The notes below the pieces were generated by a model. That model ran no database searches, was not told the DNA's origin, and saw only the letters and a program-made list of their open reading frames with translations. A stretch of DNA of 64,000 bases from DASPHG01 sp035629775 (lineage in GTDB: Bacteria > Actinomycetota > Thermoleophilia > Solirubrobacterales > Thermoleophilaceae). Position numbers and translations under genes: made by a program. Positions 8,008-16,900 of the stretch are shown here, in pieces. The stretch is taken from contig DASPHG010000023.1 in assembly GCA_035629775.1 (NCBI GenBank), positions 62,001 through 126,000 of the forward strand, given 5' to 3'. The stretch's first letter is position 1, and each line of letters starts with the position of its first letter.

Positions 8008-9661
8008 GCGGCGTCGTCATCGCGAGCGCGAGCAGCCCGGCCGCGGCCGCCGCCGCGACGAGGGGAACCACGGTATGGCTGTCGGGCCCGAGGTCGCGGC
8101 CGCGATACTCGGGGAGGAGCACGGCCAGGAGTGCCCACGCGAGGATGATGCCCGCCGCGACGAGGCGCTCGCGCGCGCGCCACTCCACCGGCCCGGTCGC
8201 GCGCGCGGCCAGGACGGCGGCCAGCAGCAGCGCGAGGACGAACGGGGTGAGCGCGGGCCACCCGTTGTCCAGCCCGGCGAGGCTCAGCACGGTGTGCTCG
8301 AAGTTCTCGAGTCCGACGATGTGCGCCCAGTACCCGATGTCGTCGTTGCCGATGAGCGGGATCGTCGCCGTCGCCGTGGCCATCAGGACCACCGACGCGA
8401 CCGTCAGCGCGAGCGCCGTGGCCGGCCACCGGCGCCACGCGACGGCGAGCGGCAGGGCGAGGAACGGCAGGACCGGGACGAGGAAGCGCGGGCCGGGCGA
8501 GCCGCCGCCAAACGGCAACCAGTAGCCCGAGTTGTAGGTGAGGTAGGCGACGAGGAGCCCGCAGATCACGTACGCCTCGGCGCGCAGGCCGCGCCGGTGG
8601 AGCAGCACCAGGCCGACGAGCGCGAGGCCCAATATCGGCGTGAGCGTGACGAGCCCCTTGTTCGCGAACAGGAGGTCGAGCCCGATCTGGAAATCCGGCC
8701 ACTCGATGCCGAAGAACCCGCCCTCGTTCAAGCCGACGACGTCGTGCCCGGTGTCGCCCTGGATCGCGACCGCGCCCTTGTACGACGAGTGCGTCAGGCT
8801 GCCGAAGGCCCAGACGTTGTAGGCCACGAGCGGCGCGATCCCCGCGGCAACGCCGCCGGCGTAGGCGAGCCCGCGATTTACCACGGGGCCTGGCCCCCTG
8901 GTAAATCCACCGATCGCGTACACGCCGAGCACGACCGCGGCCAGGCCGAGCGGGTACTCGGTGACGATCGCGAGACCGGCGAGCGAGCCCGCGGCGACAA
9001 GCGGGCGCAACGAACGGGGTCCGTCCCCATTTGATGCGCGCTCCCGCCACAGGACCGCGAACGCCGCGAACGCGAGCATCGCCGACAACACGTGCGAGAA
9101 GAAGAGCGTCGCGAACGGCAGTATCAGCGTGCCGGCGCCGAGGGCGACCGCCGTCGCCGCTCCGTAGCCCGGCTCGATCCGCTCGACCACGTGGCGCACC
9201 AGCAGCAACAGGACGAGCGCCGGTATGACCGCCCCAACGAGGCCGAGCGCCCAAACCATCGGCGTCTCGTCCTCGATCCGCGCACGCACGGTCTCGGCGC
9301 GATTCGGGTCGTCCGAGTAGAGGCCTTTCGACGTTCCCTGGCGGGCCCAGCGCGAGGCGCCCCCCTCCCGGGCCGTGCGCGCGAGATCCGCCGACGCCTC
9401 CGTGCCACCGACCGCGGTCAACGCCTTGTACGCGGGCGTCGCCAGCAGGGCCAGCCCCGGCGCCTTGACCGAATAAAAGTGGCCGTCGTGCCAGGCCTTG
9501 TCCTTGGTCTCCCAGTGCCACTGGTCGATCTCCGCGCGGCCGTCGGCGAGCGCACGCACGAGGGCGAAGTTCGACGTCTCCGCCCACCCGAGCGAATGGA
9601 TGACCGTGGCGTAGCCGACCGCGAGGCACGCGATCGCCGCCAGCCCGTAGCGGCGCTTCAC
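7919..9661 (-). CDS. Polytopic membrane protein, GT39/GT-C-like
   Basis: A 580-residue membrane protein with roughly 11-12 hydrophobic segments. The first loop has 'DQWHWETKDKAWHDGHFYS' followed by 'VKAPGLALLATPAY', the 'KxPG' signature common in bacterial GT39-like mannosyl/arabinosyl-type transferases. The catalytic acidic residue is probably in this loop. GTG 9661 forms a GTGA overlap with the stop of the upstream exonuclease gene, so the two are coupled. The last 89 bases are antisense to the end of the hydroxy-acid oxidase gene. Acceptor and donor are unknown. Confidence 0.8.
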   Translation of the reverse strand: MKRRYGLAAIACLAVGYATVIHSLGWAETSNFALVRALADGRAEIDQWHWETKDKAWHDGHFYSVKAPGLALLATPAYKALTAVGGTEASADLARTAREGGASRWARQGTSKGLYSDDPNRAETVRARIEDETPMVWALGLVGAVIPALVLLLLVRHVVERIEPGYGAATAVALGAGTLILPFATLFFSHVLSAMLAFAAFAVLWRERASNGDGPRSLRPLVAAGSLAGLAIVTEYPLGLAAVVLGVYAIGGFTRGPGPVVNRGLAYAGGVAAGIAPLVAYNVWAFGSLTHSSYKGAVAIQGDTGHDVVGLNEGGFFGIEWPDFQIGLDLLFANKGLVTLTPILGLALVGLVLLHRRGLRAEAYVICGLLVAYLTYNSGYWLPFGGGSPGPRFLVPVLPFLALPLAVAWRRWPATALALTVASVVLMATATATIPLIGNDDIGYWAHIVGLENFEHTVLSLAGLDNGWPALTPFVLALLLAAVLAARATGPVEWRARERLVAAGIILAWALLAVLLPEYRGRDLGPDSHTVVPLVAAAAAAGLLALAMTTPLSRLGRASRGRSLRSTRTQPVPSSGRSRP

Positions 9662-10485
9662 CCGGCCGAGGATGCCAAACGCTCTGCCAGGCGGTTCATG
9701 CCGTGCGCGCGTGCGGCCTCCGCCCCGCCGGCGCCGTCGGTCGCCCGGTCCGCGGGCCGCTCGACCTCGAGCCGCCGCAGCGAGGCCATCTCCTTGAACG
9801 CGCGGAGCTGGTCTGCCGCCGCGGCCAGCTTGCCGGTCAGCGCATCCTCGAGCGACCCGTAGCGGCGCAGCAGGCTGGCGGCGGTCTTCTCGCCGACGCC
9901 CTTCGCCCCCGGGATGCCGTCGGAGGGGTCGCCCCGCAGCGCGATGAAGTCGGGCACGAGCTTCGGCGGGATGCCGTAGCGCGCCTCGACCTCCGCCGCG
10001 TCCACGACCTGCGCACCGCGCGACCCCGTGCGCACGTACAGGACCTTCACGTGGTCGTCCACGCACTGGAACATGTCGCGGTCGCCGGTCAGGATCAGGG
10101 TCTCGCCGCCCGCCTCGGTCTCGACCGTGGCGTAGGAGCCGAGCAGGTCGTCGGCCTCGAACTCGTCGCTCCCCGCGGTGTACCAGCCGAGCGCCTCGTA
10201 CAACCCGGGAGCGGCCGCGAACTGCGGCGCCAACTCGTCCGGGACCTCGGGCCGGTCGGCGTGGTAGCCGTCGTAGAGCGCCACGCGGTACTTGGCCGCG
10301 TCGATGCCGAAGCACATGACGACCGCGCGGGGGCCGTGCTCCTCGATCTCGCGCAGCACGATGTTGGTGGAGCCGAGCAGGGCGTTGACGGGGCGGCCGT
10401 CGTCGTCGGTGATGGACTTCGGGAGCGCGTAGAAGGCCCGGTAGAGGAGCGACGGCGCGTCGACGACGAGCAGCGGGCCGGGCAC
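9658..10485 (-). CDS. 5'-3' exonuclease / flap endonuclease-like (PolA N-terminal domain type)
   Basis: A stand-alone 275-residue 5' nuclease lacking polymerase domains. Metal-ligand motifs are intact: 'VVDAPSLLYRAFYALP' near the N-terminus, 'EADDLLGSYA', 'LTGDRDMFQC' and the helix-hairpin-helix segment 'GDPSDGIPGAKGVGEKTA'. Expected to remove RNA primers or flaps, as Xni/ExoIX or PolA exonuclease domains do. GTG 10485 begins six bases after the stop of the upstream small gene; ATG 10536 would overlap that gene. Linked by overlap to a membrane glycosyltransferase-like gene, an odd pairing. Confidence 0.88.
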   Translation of the reverse strand: MPGPLLVVDAPSLLYRAFYALPKSITDDDGRPVNALLGSTNIVLREIEEHGPRAVVMCFGIDAAKYRVALYDGYHADRPEVPDELAPQFAAAPGLYEALGWYTAGSDEFEADDLLGSYATVETEAGGETLILTGDRDMFQCVDDHVKVLYVRTGSRGAQVVDAAEVEARYGIPPKLVPDFIALRGDPSDGIPGAKGVGEKTAASLLRRYGSLEDALTGKLAAAADQLRAFKEMASLRRLEVERPADRATDGAGGAEAARAHGMNRLAERLASSAG

Positions 10486-10490
10486 CGGCT

Positions 10491-10784
10491 CTATTGAAGC
10501 CCGGACGTGGACATCGTCGCGAGCCGCTCGTGCCATTCGGTGACGCGTGTCTTCACCGGGTCGTCATCCGGGCGGTCGTGGACCATGTCCCACGTCTTGT
10601 CGGCGACGCTCTTCGCGGTCTCAGGCGTCGCCTGGGCGCAGAGCGCTTCCACGAGCTTCAACTCGAACTCCTGCACCTGTGTTTCAGGGTCGGCCGGACT
10701 CAGCTTCGGCAGCGGCTCCTCGAGCGATTCGCGCCACATGCCGGCGGCGATCGCGAGCCGGTTCTCGAGCCGTCGGGCATCCAT
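10491..10784 (-). CDS. Hypothetical protein, 97 residues
   Basis: Not recognised. Predicted soluble, helix-rich, acidic protein with Trp in 'MWRESLEEPLPKL' and 'KTWDMVHDRPDDD' and no signal or membrane segment. ATG 10784 starts 41 bases from the divergent small membrane protein gene. It is first in a three-gene unit with the exonuclease and the GT39-like protein, so a nucleic-acid-related accessory role is possible but unsupported. Confidence 0.65.
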   Translation of the reverse strand: MDARRLENRLAIAAGMWRESLEEPLPKLSPADPETQVQEFELKLVEALCAQATPETAKSVADKTWDMVHDRPDDDPVKTRVTEWHERLATMSTSGLQ

Positions 10785-10825
10785 GACGCGAGCGTATCCG
10801 ACACGTCCGGCGACGCCGGACTACG

Positions 10826-11050
10826 ATGCCGCCCGTGGCCGACCTGCAACCCAGAGGTGACTACACGCCGCGCCGTGCGCGCGAACAGCGCGCGTACCGG
10901 TTGGCCATCGTCGGCGGCGTGGCCGGGCTCGCGGGCGTCGTCGGGCTGGCGCTCGCGATATTCGGAATCGGCAGCGCGGGCCTCGCGATCCTCGCTCTGA
11001 TCATCGCCGCGATCTGCGGCTTTCTCTTCAAGCGCACCGTCTCCCGCTAG
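10826..11050 (+). CDS. Small two-helix membrane protein
   Basis: A 74-residue protein with a basic N-terminal segment ('YTPRRAREQRAYRLA') followed by two hydrophobic helices split by 'FGIGSAG', ending 'FKRTVSR'. Family unknown. GTG 10835 is an alternative start. No clear ribosome site, so it may be leaderless. Confidence 0.6.
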   Translation: MPPVADLQPRGDYTPRRAREQRAYRLAIVGGVAGLAGVVGLALAIFGIGSAGLAILALIIAAICGFLFKRTVSR

Positions 11051-11123
11051 CCGACCGTCCCGCAATACCGCTCCTGGCACGTACTCCGGGACGTTCGATG
11101 TTCTGGCGTGTTCTACTGGCCGA

Positions 11124-12026
11124 ATGCGCCGGGCGCTCCTCACGCTTCTCGTCACGCTCCTGGCGGCCGCACCGGCCGCCGCCGATTCGCCGCGGGCGGG
11201 CCTGCTCGCCGCGCAGTTCGCCGGCGTCGGGTCGTGGATCGACATATTCGACGAGCCCGCCTGGCGTAACCCGGAGGCCGCCGTCCGCAAGCTGCATCGT
11301 GAGGGCGCGACGATCCTCTTCCTCCAATCGGCGAGCAGCCGGCCGGGCCCGCCCGTCTTCCGCCCTGCCCGCACGGCGCGGTTCCTGCGCGCGGCGCACG
11401 CGCGCGGCATCGTCGTGATCGCGTGGTACCTCGCGCCCTATATCGACCGCGCCTACGAGACGAAGCGGGCGAAGGGCGCGATCGCGTTCGAGACCTGGGA
11501 CGGCCAGCGCTTCGACGGGTTCGCGCTCGACATCGAGACGGCGGAGGGCTCTCCGGAGGCGTCGGTGCGCAACCGCAGGCTGTTGCGCATGTCGCGCGCG
11601 CTCCGCGAGTACGCGGGCCCCTTCTACCCGCTCGGGGCGATCATCCCGTCGCCGGTCGGCCTCGACATGCCGCACGGGCGCATGTGGTGGCCCGACTTCC
11701 CCTATCGCGCGCTCTACCGGCTCTACGACGCCTTCGTGCCGATGGGCTACTACACCTACCACGTGGACACGCCGCGCGAGGCGTACCGGGAGACGCGCCG
11801 GAACATCCGTCTGCTGCGCCGCGAGACCGGTGATCCCGACGTCGCGATCCACCTGATCGGCGGCGCCGCGGGCGACTCGGACTGGAGGGAGGGCCGCGCC
11901 TTCGCGCGCGCCGCGACGCGCCACGGCGTGCTCGGCGCGAGCATGTACGACCAGTTCACGATGGGTCCCGAGGACTGGCGTGCCGTGCGCGCCGTCGAGT
12001 TGCGCACACCGCCGCTCGCGGAGTAG
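11124..12026 (+). CDS. Secreted TIM-barrel, glycosidase-like protein
   Basis: A 300-residue exported protein with signal peptide ending 'LAAAPAAA'. The repeated beta-strand/helix pattern ('ATILFLQSASS', 'GIVVIAWYLAPYID', 'FDGFALDIETAEG', 'YPLGAIIPSP', 'DAFVPMGYYTYH', 'VAIHLIGGAAGD') indicates a TIM barrel related to glycoside-hydrolase-like domains. 'FALDIETAEG' places acidic residues at the end of a strand, a plausible active site. Substrate unknown. Followed by another exported protein gene 40 bases downstream. Confidence 0.75.
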   Translation: MRRALLTLLVTLLAAAPAAADSPRAGLLAAQFAGVGSWIDIFDEPAWRNPEAAVRKLHREGATILFLQSASSRPGPPVFRPARTARFLRAAHARGIVVIAWYLAPYIDRAYETKRAKGAIAFETWDGQRFDGFALDIETAEGSPEASVRNRRLLRMSRALREYAGPFYPLGAIIPSPVGLDMPHGRMWWPDFPYRALYRLYDAFVPMGYYTYHVDTPREAYRETRRNIRLLRRETGDPDVAIHLIGGAAGDSDWREGRAFARAATRHGVLGASMYDQFTMGPEDWRAVRAVELRTPPLAE

Positions 12027-12066
12027 GCATCGCCCGCGTCCGCGGTTTGCGACGATCCGGTGCGGG

Positions 12067-13419
12067 GTGCGTCGGATCGTCGTCACGTCTGTAGCTGTTC
12101 TGTCCCTCGCGGCCGCCGCGCTGGGAGCGGTTGTCGCCGAGCGCGAGCCGCTCGACATCCGCGTTTTCGCGCCGATCGGACCGCCGGGCCAGCCGGAGCC
12201 GGTCGCCATCGGACCCGATCGGCGGGTGTACGTGGGCACGAACCAGCTCGGCCACGGCGACACCGACGCGCCGTCGAAGGTCTTCGCGTTCTCGCGGAAG
12301 GGCGAGCCGGTTCGCGAGTACGTGATCGAGGGGCAGCCGCTCGACGAGAGCCACGGCATCCAGGGGCTCGTGTTCGACCGCGACGGCACCCTCTACGCGC
12401 TCGATCGCTCGGCCGATCCGCGCGTGATCGCCGTCGATCCCGCCACCGGCGACCAGCGCCGCTACGCGAGCTTCCGCGACGTGCCCTCCTGTGGCACGGC
12501 GCCCGGAAGCGACGGCGAGGAGTGCTCGGACACGCGACTCGACGGCCCGGCCGGCCCCGACTACGCCACGTTCGCGCCCGACGGCGACCTGTATGTCACA
12601 GACATCGACCAGGCCCTGATCTGGCGCGTCCCCAAGGGCGGCGGCAGGGCTGAGATCTGGCTCACCGACGCGCGGCTCGAGAGCCTGTACGGCCCGAACG
12701 GGATCCAGTTCATGGCCGACGAGCGCACGCTGCTGTTCGTCAACACGGCCTCGAACCCGAGCGCGGGCAACGCGCTCACCGGCCGGCTGTACACCGTCGT
12801 GGTCCAGGACGACGGGAGCCCCGGCGAGCTGACGCAGGTCTGGGAGAGCCTGCCCGTGGATGCGCCCGACGGGATCGCGATCGCGCAATCGGGGAACGTC
12901 TACGTCGCCGTCGCCGGCTCGAGCCAGGTGCTGAAGCTCTCGCCCGAGTTCACCGAGCTCGCGCGCGTGCCGCCGGACCCGGCCGCGAACCAGTCCGAGG
13001 AGATTCCGGTGGATGCCCCGGGCAGCCTGGCGTTCCTCGGCGAGCGCCTGCTCGTGTCGAACCACTCTGCGATCCGAGGCGACCCGGAGAGCTGGGCGAT
13101 CCTCGACGTCTTCGCGGGCGAGCGCGGCCTGCCACTCCATTACCCGCGGATCGCGCGGCCGCGGCTCTTCGTGGCGGTGCGCGCCCGCCGGGCCGAGGCG
13201 GGCGACCACGTGCGGCTTCGCGTCCGCGTGACGCGACATCTCGCGTCGCTCGACTCGCCCGTGCGGGGCGGGCGCGTCCGCGCCCGCCGTCAGCGAGCGC
13301 GCACGGACCGGGACGGGGTTGCGCGCCTTCGCCTGGCCACGGCTCCCGGGGCCGCGATCACCGTCCGCGCGCGAAAGCGCGGCTTCGTCAGGGCTAAGCG
13401 GCCGATCGCGGCCCCATGA
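12067..13419 (+). CDS. Secreted SMP-30/NHL-like beta-propeller protein
   Basis: A 450-residue protein with an N-terminal hydrophobic signal (from GTG 12067). Propeller strands include 'EPVAIGPDRRVYVGTNQ', 'IQGLVFDRDGTLYALDRS', 'YATFAPDGDLYVTDIDQA' and 'DGIAIAQSGNVYVAVAGSS', typical of SMP-30/gluconolactonase or NHL folds. A basic C-terminal stretch of about 90 residues looks like an Ig-like domain ('VRLRVRVTRHLASLDSPVRG'). The 3' end overlaps the convergent thioesterase gene by 26 bases. Enzymatic activity is not assured. Confidence 0.75.
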   Translation: MRRIVVTSVAVLSLAAAALGAVVAEREPLDIRVFAPIGPPGQPEPVAIGPDRRVYVGTNQLGHGDTDAPSKVFAFSRKGEPVREYVIEGQPLDESHGIQGLVFDRDGTLYALDRSADPRVIAVDPATGDQRRYASFRDVPSCGTAPGSDGEECSDTRLDGPAGPDYATFAPDGDLYVTDIDQALIWRVPKGGGRAEIWLTDARLESLYGPNGIQFMADERTLLFVNTASNPSAGNALTGRLYTVVVQDDGSPGELTQVWESLPVDAPDGIAIAQSGNVYVAVAGSSQVLKLSPEFTELARVPPDPAANQSEEIPVDAPGSLAFLGERLLVSNHSAIRGDPESWAILDVFAGERGLPLHYPRIARPRLFVAVRARRAEAGDHVRLRVRVTRHLASLDSPVRGGRVRARRQRARTDRDGVARLRLATAPGAAITVRARKRGFVRAKRPIAAP

Positions 13420-13897
13420 AGCCGCAGGTTGGCGCGTCCCAGTCCAGCGCCTGATGCTCCTCGATCACCCGGTCCAGCGACCCCGCGACGTCGGCGGGGA
13501 ACGGCGCCGCACGCCTTCCGTCGAGATCGAGGTGCAGCGAGACCGCCTCGAGCGTGTTGGCGATGCGCTCGCGGCTCACGTTGAGCAGGAACCACTGGCT
13601 GTGCAGGACGTTGTCGGAGCGGCTCAGGAAGCGCGCGTGTACCGCAACCCGGTCGCCGACGAAGACCTCGGAGACGTACTGGATGTGGTGCTCGAGGTCG
13701 ACGACCCCGAGCCGGCGGGCCGCGAAGTAGCTCGCGTCGATCCCGATCAGCGCGAAGAACGGCATGCTCGCGTCGTCGTGCACGCCGAGGTGGTGCGTGA
13801 TCCTCATATGGCCGTTGAAGTCCTCGTACTCAGGCGGGACGACCACGCCGCTGAGCTGAGGCAGCTGGCGCACCTGATTGACGGTCGGGAGGGCCAC
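13394..13897 (-). CDS. Hotdog-fold acyl-CoA thioesterase
   Basis: A 167-residue cytoplasmic protein of the 4-hydroxybenzoyl-CoA thioesterase/YbgC type. The key motif is 'EDFNGHM' (Asp26, Asn28, His30 with start GTG 13897), followed by 'LEHHIQYVSEVFVGDRVAV', the second hotdog strand pair. GTG 13897 is preceded by GGGGGAG; an upstream extension to 14008 would overlap the divergent giant gene. Expected to hydrolyse an acyl-CoA; the substrate is not known. Confidence 0.78.
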   Translation of the reverse strand: MALPTVNQVRQLPQLSGVVVPPEYEDFNGHMRITHHLGVHDDASMPFFALIGIDASYFAARRLGVVDLEHHIQYVSEVFVGDRVAVHARFLSRSDNVLHSQWFLLNVSRERIANTLEAVSLHLDLDGRRAAPFPADVAGSLDRVIEEHQALDWDAPTCGFMGPRSAA

Positions 13898-13960
13898 GAG
13901 CGCCGATTCTCCCCCATTCGCGTCTGGACGGATATTCGAAATTAGGCCGTACAGCCTCAA

Positions 13961-13974
13961 CGGCAAAAGTGCCG
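13961..13974 (+). promoter_or_regulatory. Short perfect hairpin before the giant surface-protein gene
   Basis: CGGCA-AAAG-TGCCG sits ten bases upstream of the GTG start at 13985. It could affect translation initiation or be an operator dyad. Confidence 0.35.
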
Positions 13975-13984
13975 AAAAGATCAT

Positions 13985-16900
13985 GTGCGCCCCCTCCCTC
14001 TGGCCCACGCGCGCTCACGCGCGCTCCTGCGGGCATTCCTGCTCTGCGCGCTGATGCTTGCGCTCGCCGCCCCGGCAGCCCATGCGGCCCCGCTCCCCGG
14101 ATCCGCGTACGACAGCGGCGACGGCAACCAGGAGAACGGCGTGGGCCTCGACTGGCAGGGCGCCTTCGCGGGCGCCCGCGTGGGTGAGAGCGTCGATTCC
14201 AACGCGACCGACTCGTGCTACGTCGGTGGCACGAAGGAGAACGCGCCCAAGGCATGGGCGTTCAACACCTCCGCCGGGGGGTGCACGCCCGGCAAGTCGA
14301 ACGTCCGCGCGGCGTGGGCGAACCCCGAGTCGACTGCCGGCACGACCTTCGCCCACTTCGCCTTCTGGCGAAACGACACGACGGGCAACTCCTTCCTCAC
14401 GTTCGAGCTGAACCAGAGCGCCGAGACGTGGGTGAACTCGACGGGCACGACGATTCCCTGCCGCCGAAACGGCGACCTGCTGCTCTCCTTCGAGAGCGCA
14501 GGCGGATCGGCACTGGCGACGGCCGTCTACAAGTGGATCGGCGACGGCACCGGACCCGCAGCGTGCCCGGACGGCGCGAGCGGATCGTTCACCGGGTCGG
14601 CCGCGATCAGCGGGACGAACTTCCAGGGCTCGATGAACACGAGCGGCTTCAACTACCTGAACCCGGGGGCCTACGGCTCGTCTTTCCCGGTCAACTCGTT
14701 CGGCGAGGCGGCCATCAACCTCCCCGCCGTGCTCCAGAGCATGGGCGAGAACCAGTGCTTCGGGTTCCTCCAGATGCAGGTGCACACACGCTCGTCGTCG
14801 TCGATCTCCTCCGCGCTGATCGACACGACGACGCCGATCCCCGTCTACATCCAGTCCTGCTCGGCCACCGGTCACGCCTACCAGGACGACAACGGCAACG
14901 GCACGCGCGACGCGGGTGAGCCCGGCCTCCCCGGCTTCGACTTCTACCTCGACCTCGACGACGACGGCCAGAAGGACGCCGGCGAGCCCTCCGGCACGTC
15001 GGACAGTGACGGCTTCTACCGCCTCCTCGACGTGCCGGCCGGCACCTACAAGATCCGCGAGGTTGCCAAGGCCGGATGGAACTGCACCGGGCCGAGCCCC
15101 TGCTACTACTCGCGCAGCTTCACGGCCGGCGGCAACTCGACCGGCAACGACTTCGGCAACGCCGGCCCCTCGTCGGCCTCCGGCACGAAGTTCCACGACC
15201 TGAATGCGAACGGCGTCAAGGACGCCGGCGAGCCGGGTCTGTCCGGCGCGACGATCTACGCGGACTACGACGGCGACGCGGCCAAGGACGCGGGCGAGCC
15301 CTCGGCGACCTCGGACGCGACCGGCGCCTGGTCGATCACGGGTGTCGGGTCCGGTACGTACAAGATCCGCGAGGTGGGCCAGGCGGGCTGGACGTGCTCG
15401 CTGCCCGCGCCCTGCGAGTACACGCGCACGTTCACCTCAGGGTCGTCCGCGGGCGGCATGGTCTTCGGCAACTGGGGCAACGCGACGATCGCCGGCACCG
15501 TGTTCGAGGACACGGACGGTGACGGTGCCGCCAAGGAGGCGGGCGACGTCGACCTCTCCGGCTGGCAGGTGTACCTGGACGCGAACGGCAACGACGCCTT
15601 CGACTTCGGCGAGACCGCCACGACGACCACCGCCTCCGGCGCCTACACGCTGTCGGGCCTCAGCCCGGGCACTCGTACGGTGCGGGTGACGCTGCCGTCG
15701 AGCTCCTGGTACTGCACCCGGCCGGCGCAGACCGCCGCCGCATGCGAACGCGAGCTGACCGTCACGTCCGCTCAGAACGCGACCGGCCACGACTTCGGCT
15801 TCAGCCGCTACGCGACCGTCTCCGGATCGAAGTTCGACGACACGAGCAACAACGGGATCAAGGACGGCTCCGAGACGGGCCTCGCCGGATTCGTGTTCTA
15901 CGTCGATTACGACAACGACGACGTGCTGGACGCGGACGAGCCCTCGGCCACCTCCGCGGTGACGACGGGTGCATGGTCGATCACGGGCGTTCGCGCCGGC
16001 TCCTACCCCGTGCGCGAGGTCCCCCAGGGCGGTTGGACGTGCACGAAGCCCGCCACCACCTGCCGCTACGACCTGACGGTCGCCTCCGGCAGCACCCATA
16101 CCGCGAAGGAGTTCGGCAACTTCATCGTTCGCTCCGTCTCGGGCACCCTCTTCCGCGACAACGACGCCGACGGCCTGGCGCGCGAGGCGGGCGAGCCCGG
16201 CGTCGGCGGCTGGACCGTCTATTCGGACGAGAACAACAACTCGGCGCGCGACACCGGCGAGGCATCGGACGTGACGAACGCCGAGGGCTTCTACGTCCTG
16301 ACCGGACTGCCGAATGGCGCCTACCGAGTGCGCGTGGTGAACCAGGCGGGATGGACCTGCGCGTTCCCCGCCGGCTGTGTCAACACCGGGTCGCTGGGCA
16401 ACAGCGCGAACGCCAACGACTCCGGCAAGAACTTCGGCGTCTGGGGCCCCGCCTCGGTTTCGGGCACGGTCTCCGAGGACGCAGACGCAGACGGCGCCGC
16501 GCGGGAAGCCGGCGAGGCCGGCCTGTCCGGGCGCACGGTGTACGTGGACTCGAACGGCAACTCGGTCCGTGACACCGGCGAGCCCCAGGCGACGACCGAC
16601 GCGAACGGCGCGTACACGATCACCGGGATCAACCCGGGCACCTACACGATCCGTCAGGTGCTCCCGGGCGGGTGGACCTGCTCGCTGCCGAGCCCGTGCT
16701 CCTACTCCGTCACCACCACCGGCGCAGACCTCACCGGCCGCGACTTCGCGTCCTGGACCACCGGGACGGTCTCCGGCACGCTGTACGAGGACCGCAACGC
16801 CGATGGCGACCGCGACGCAGGCGAGAGCGCGCTCACCGGCCGGACCGCCTACCTCGACCTGAACGGCAACTCGACCAAGGACGCCGGCGAGCCGGAGACC

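Noticed and set aside
9662..10315. Upstream in-frame extension of the GT39-like gene
   Set aside because: It would overlap the exonuclease gene completely in another frame; the exonuclease motifs are unambiguous and GTG 9661 gives a proper coupled start.
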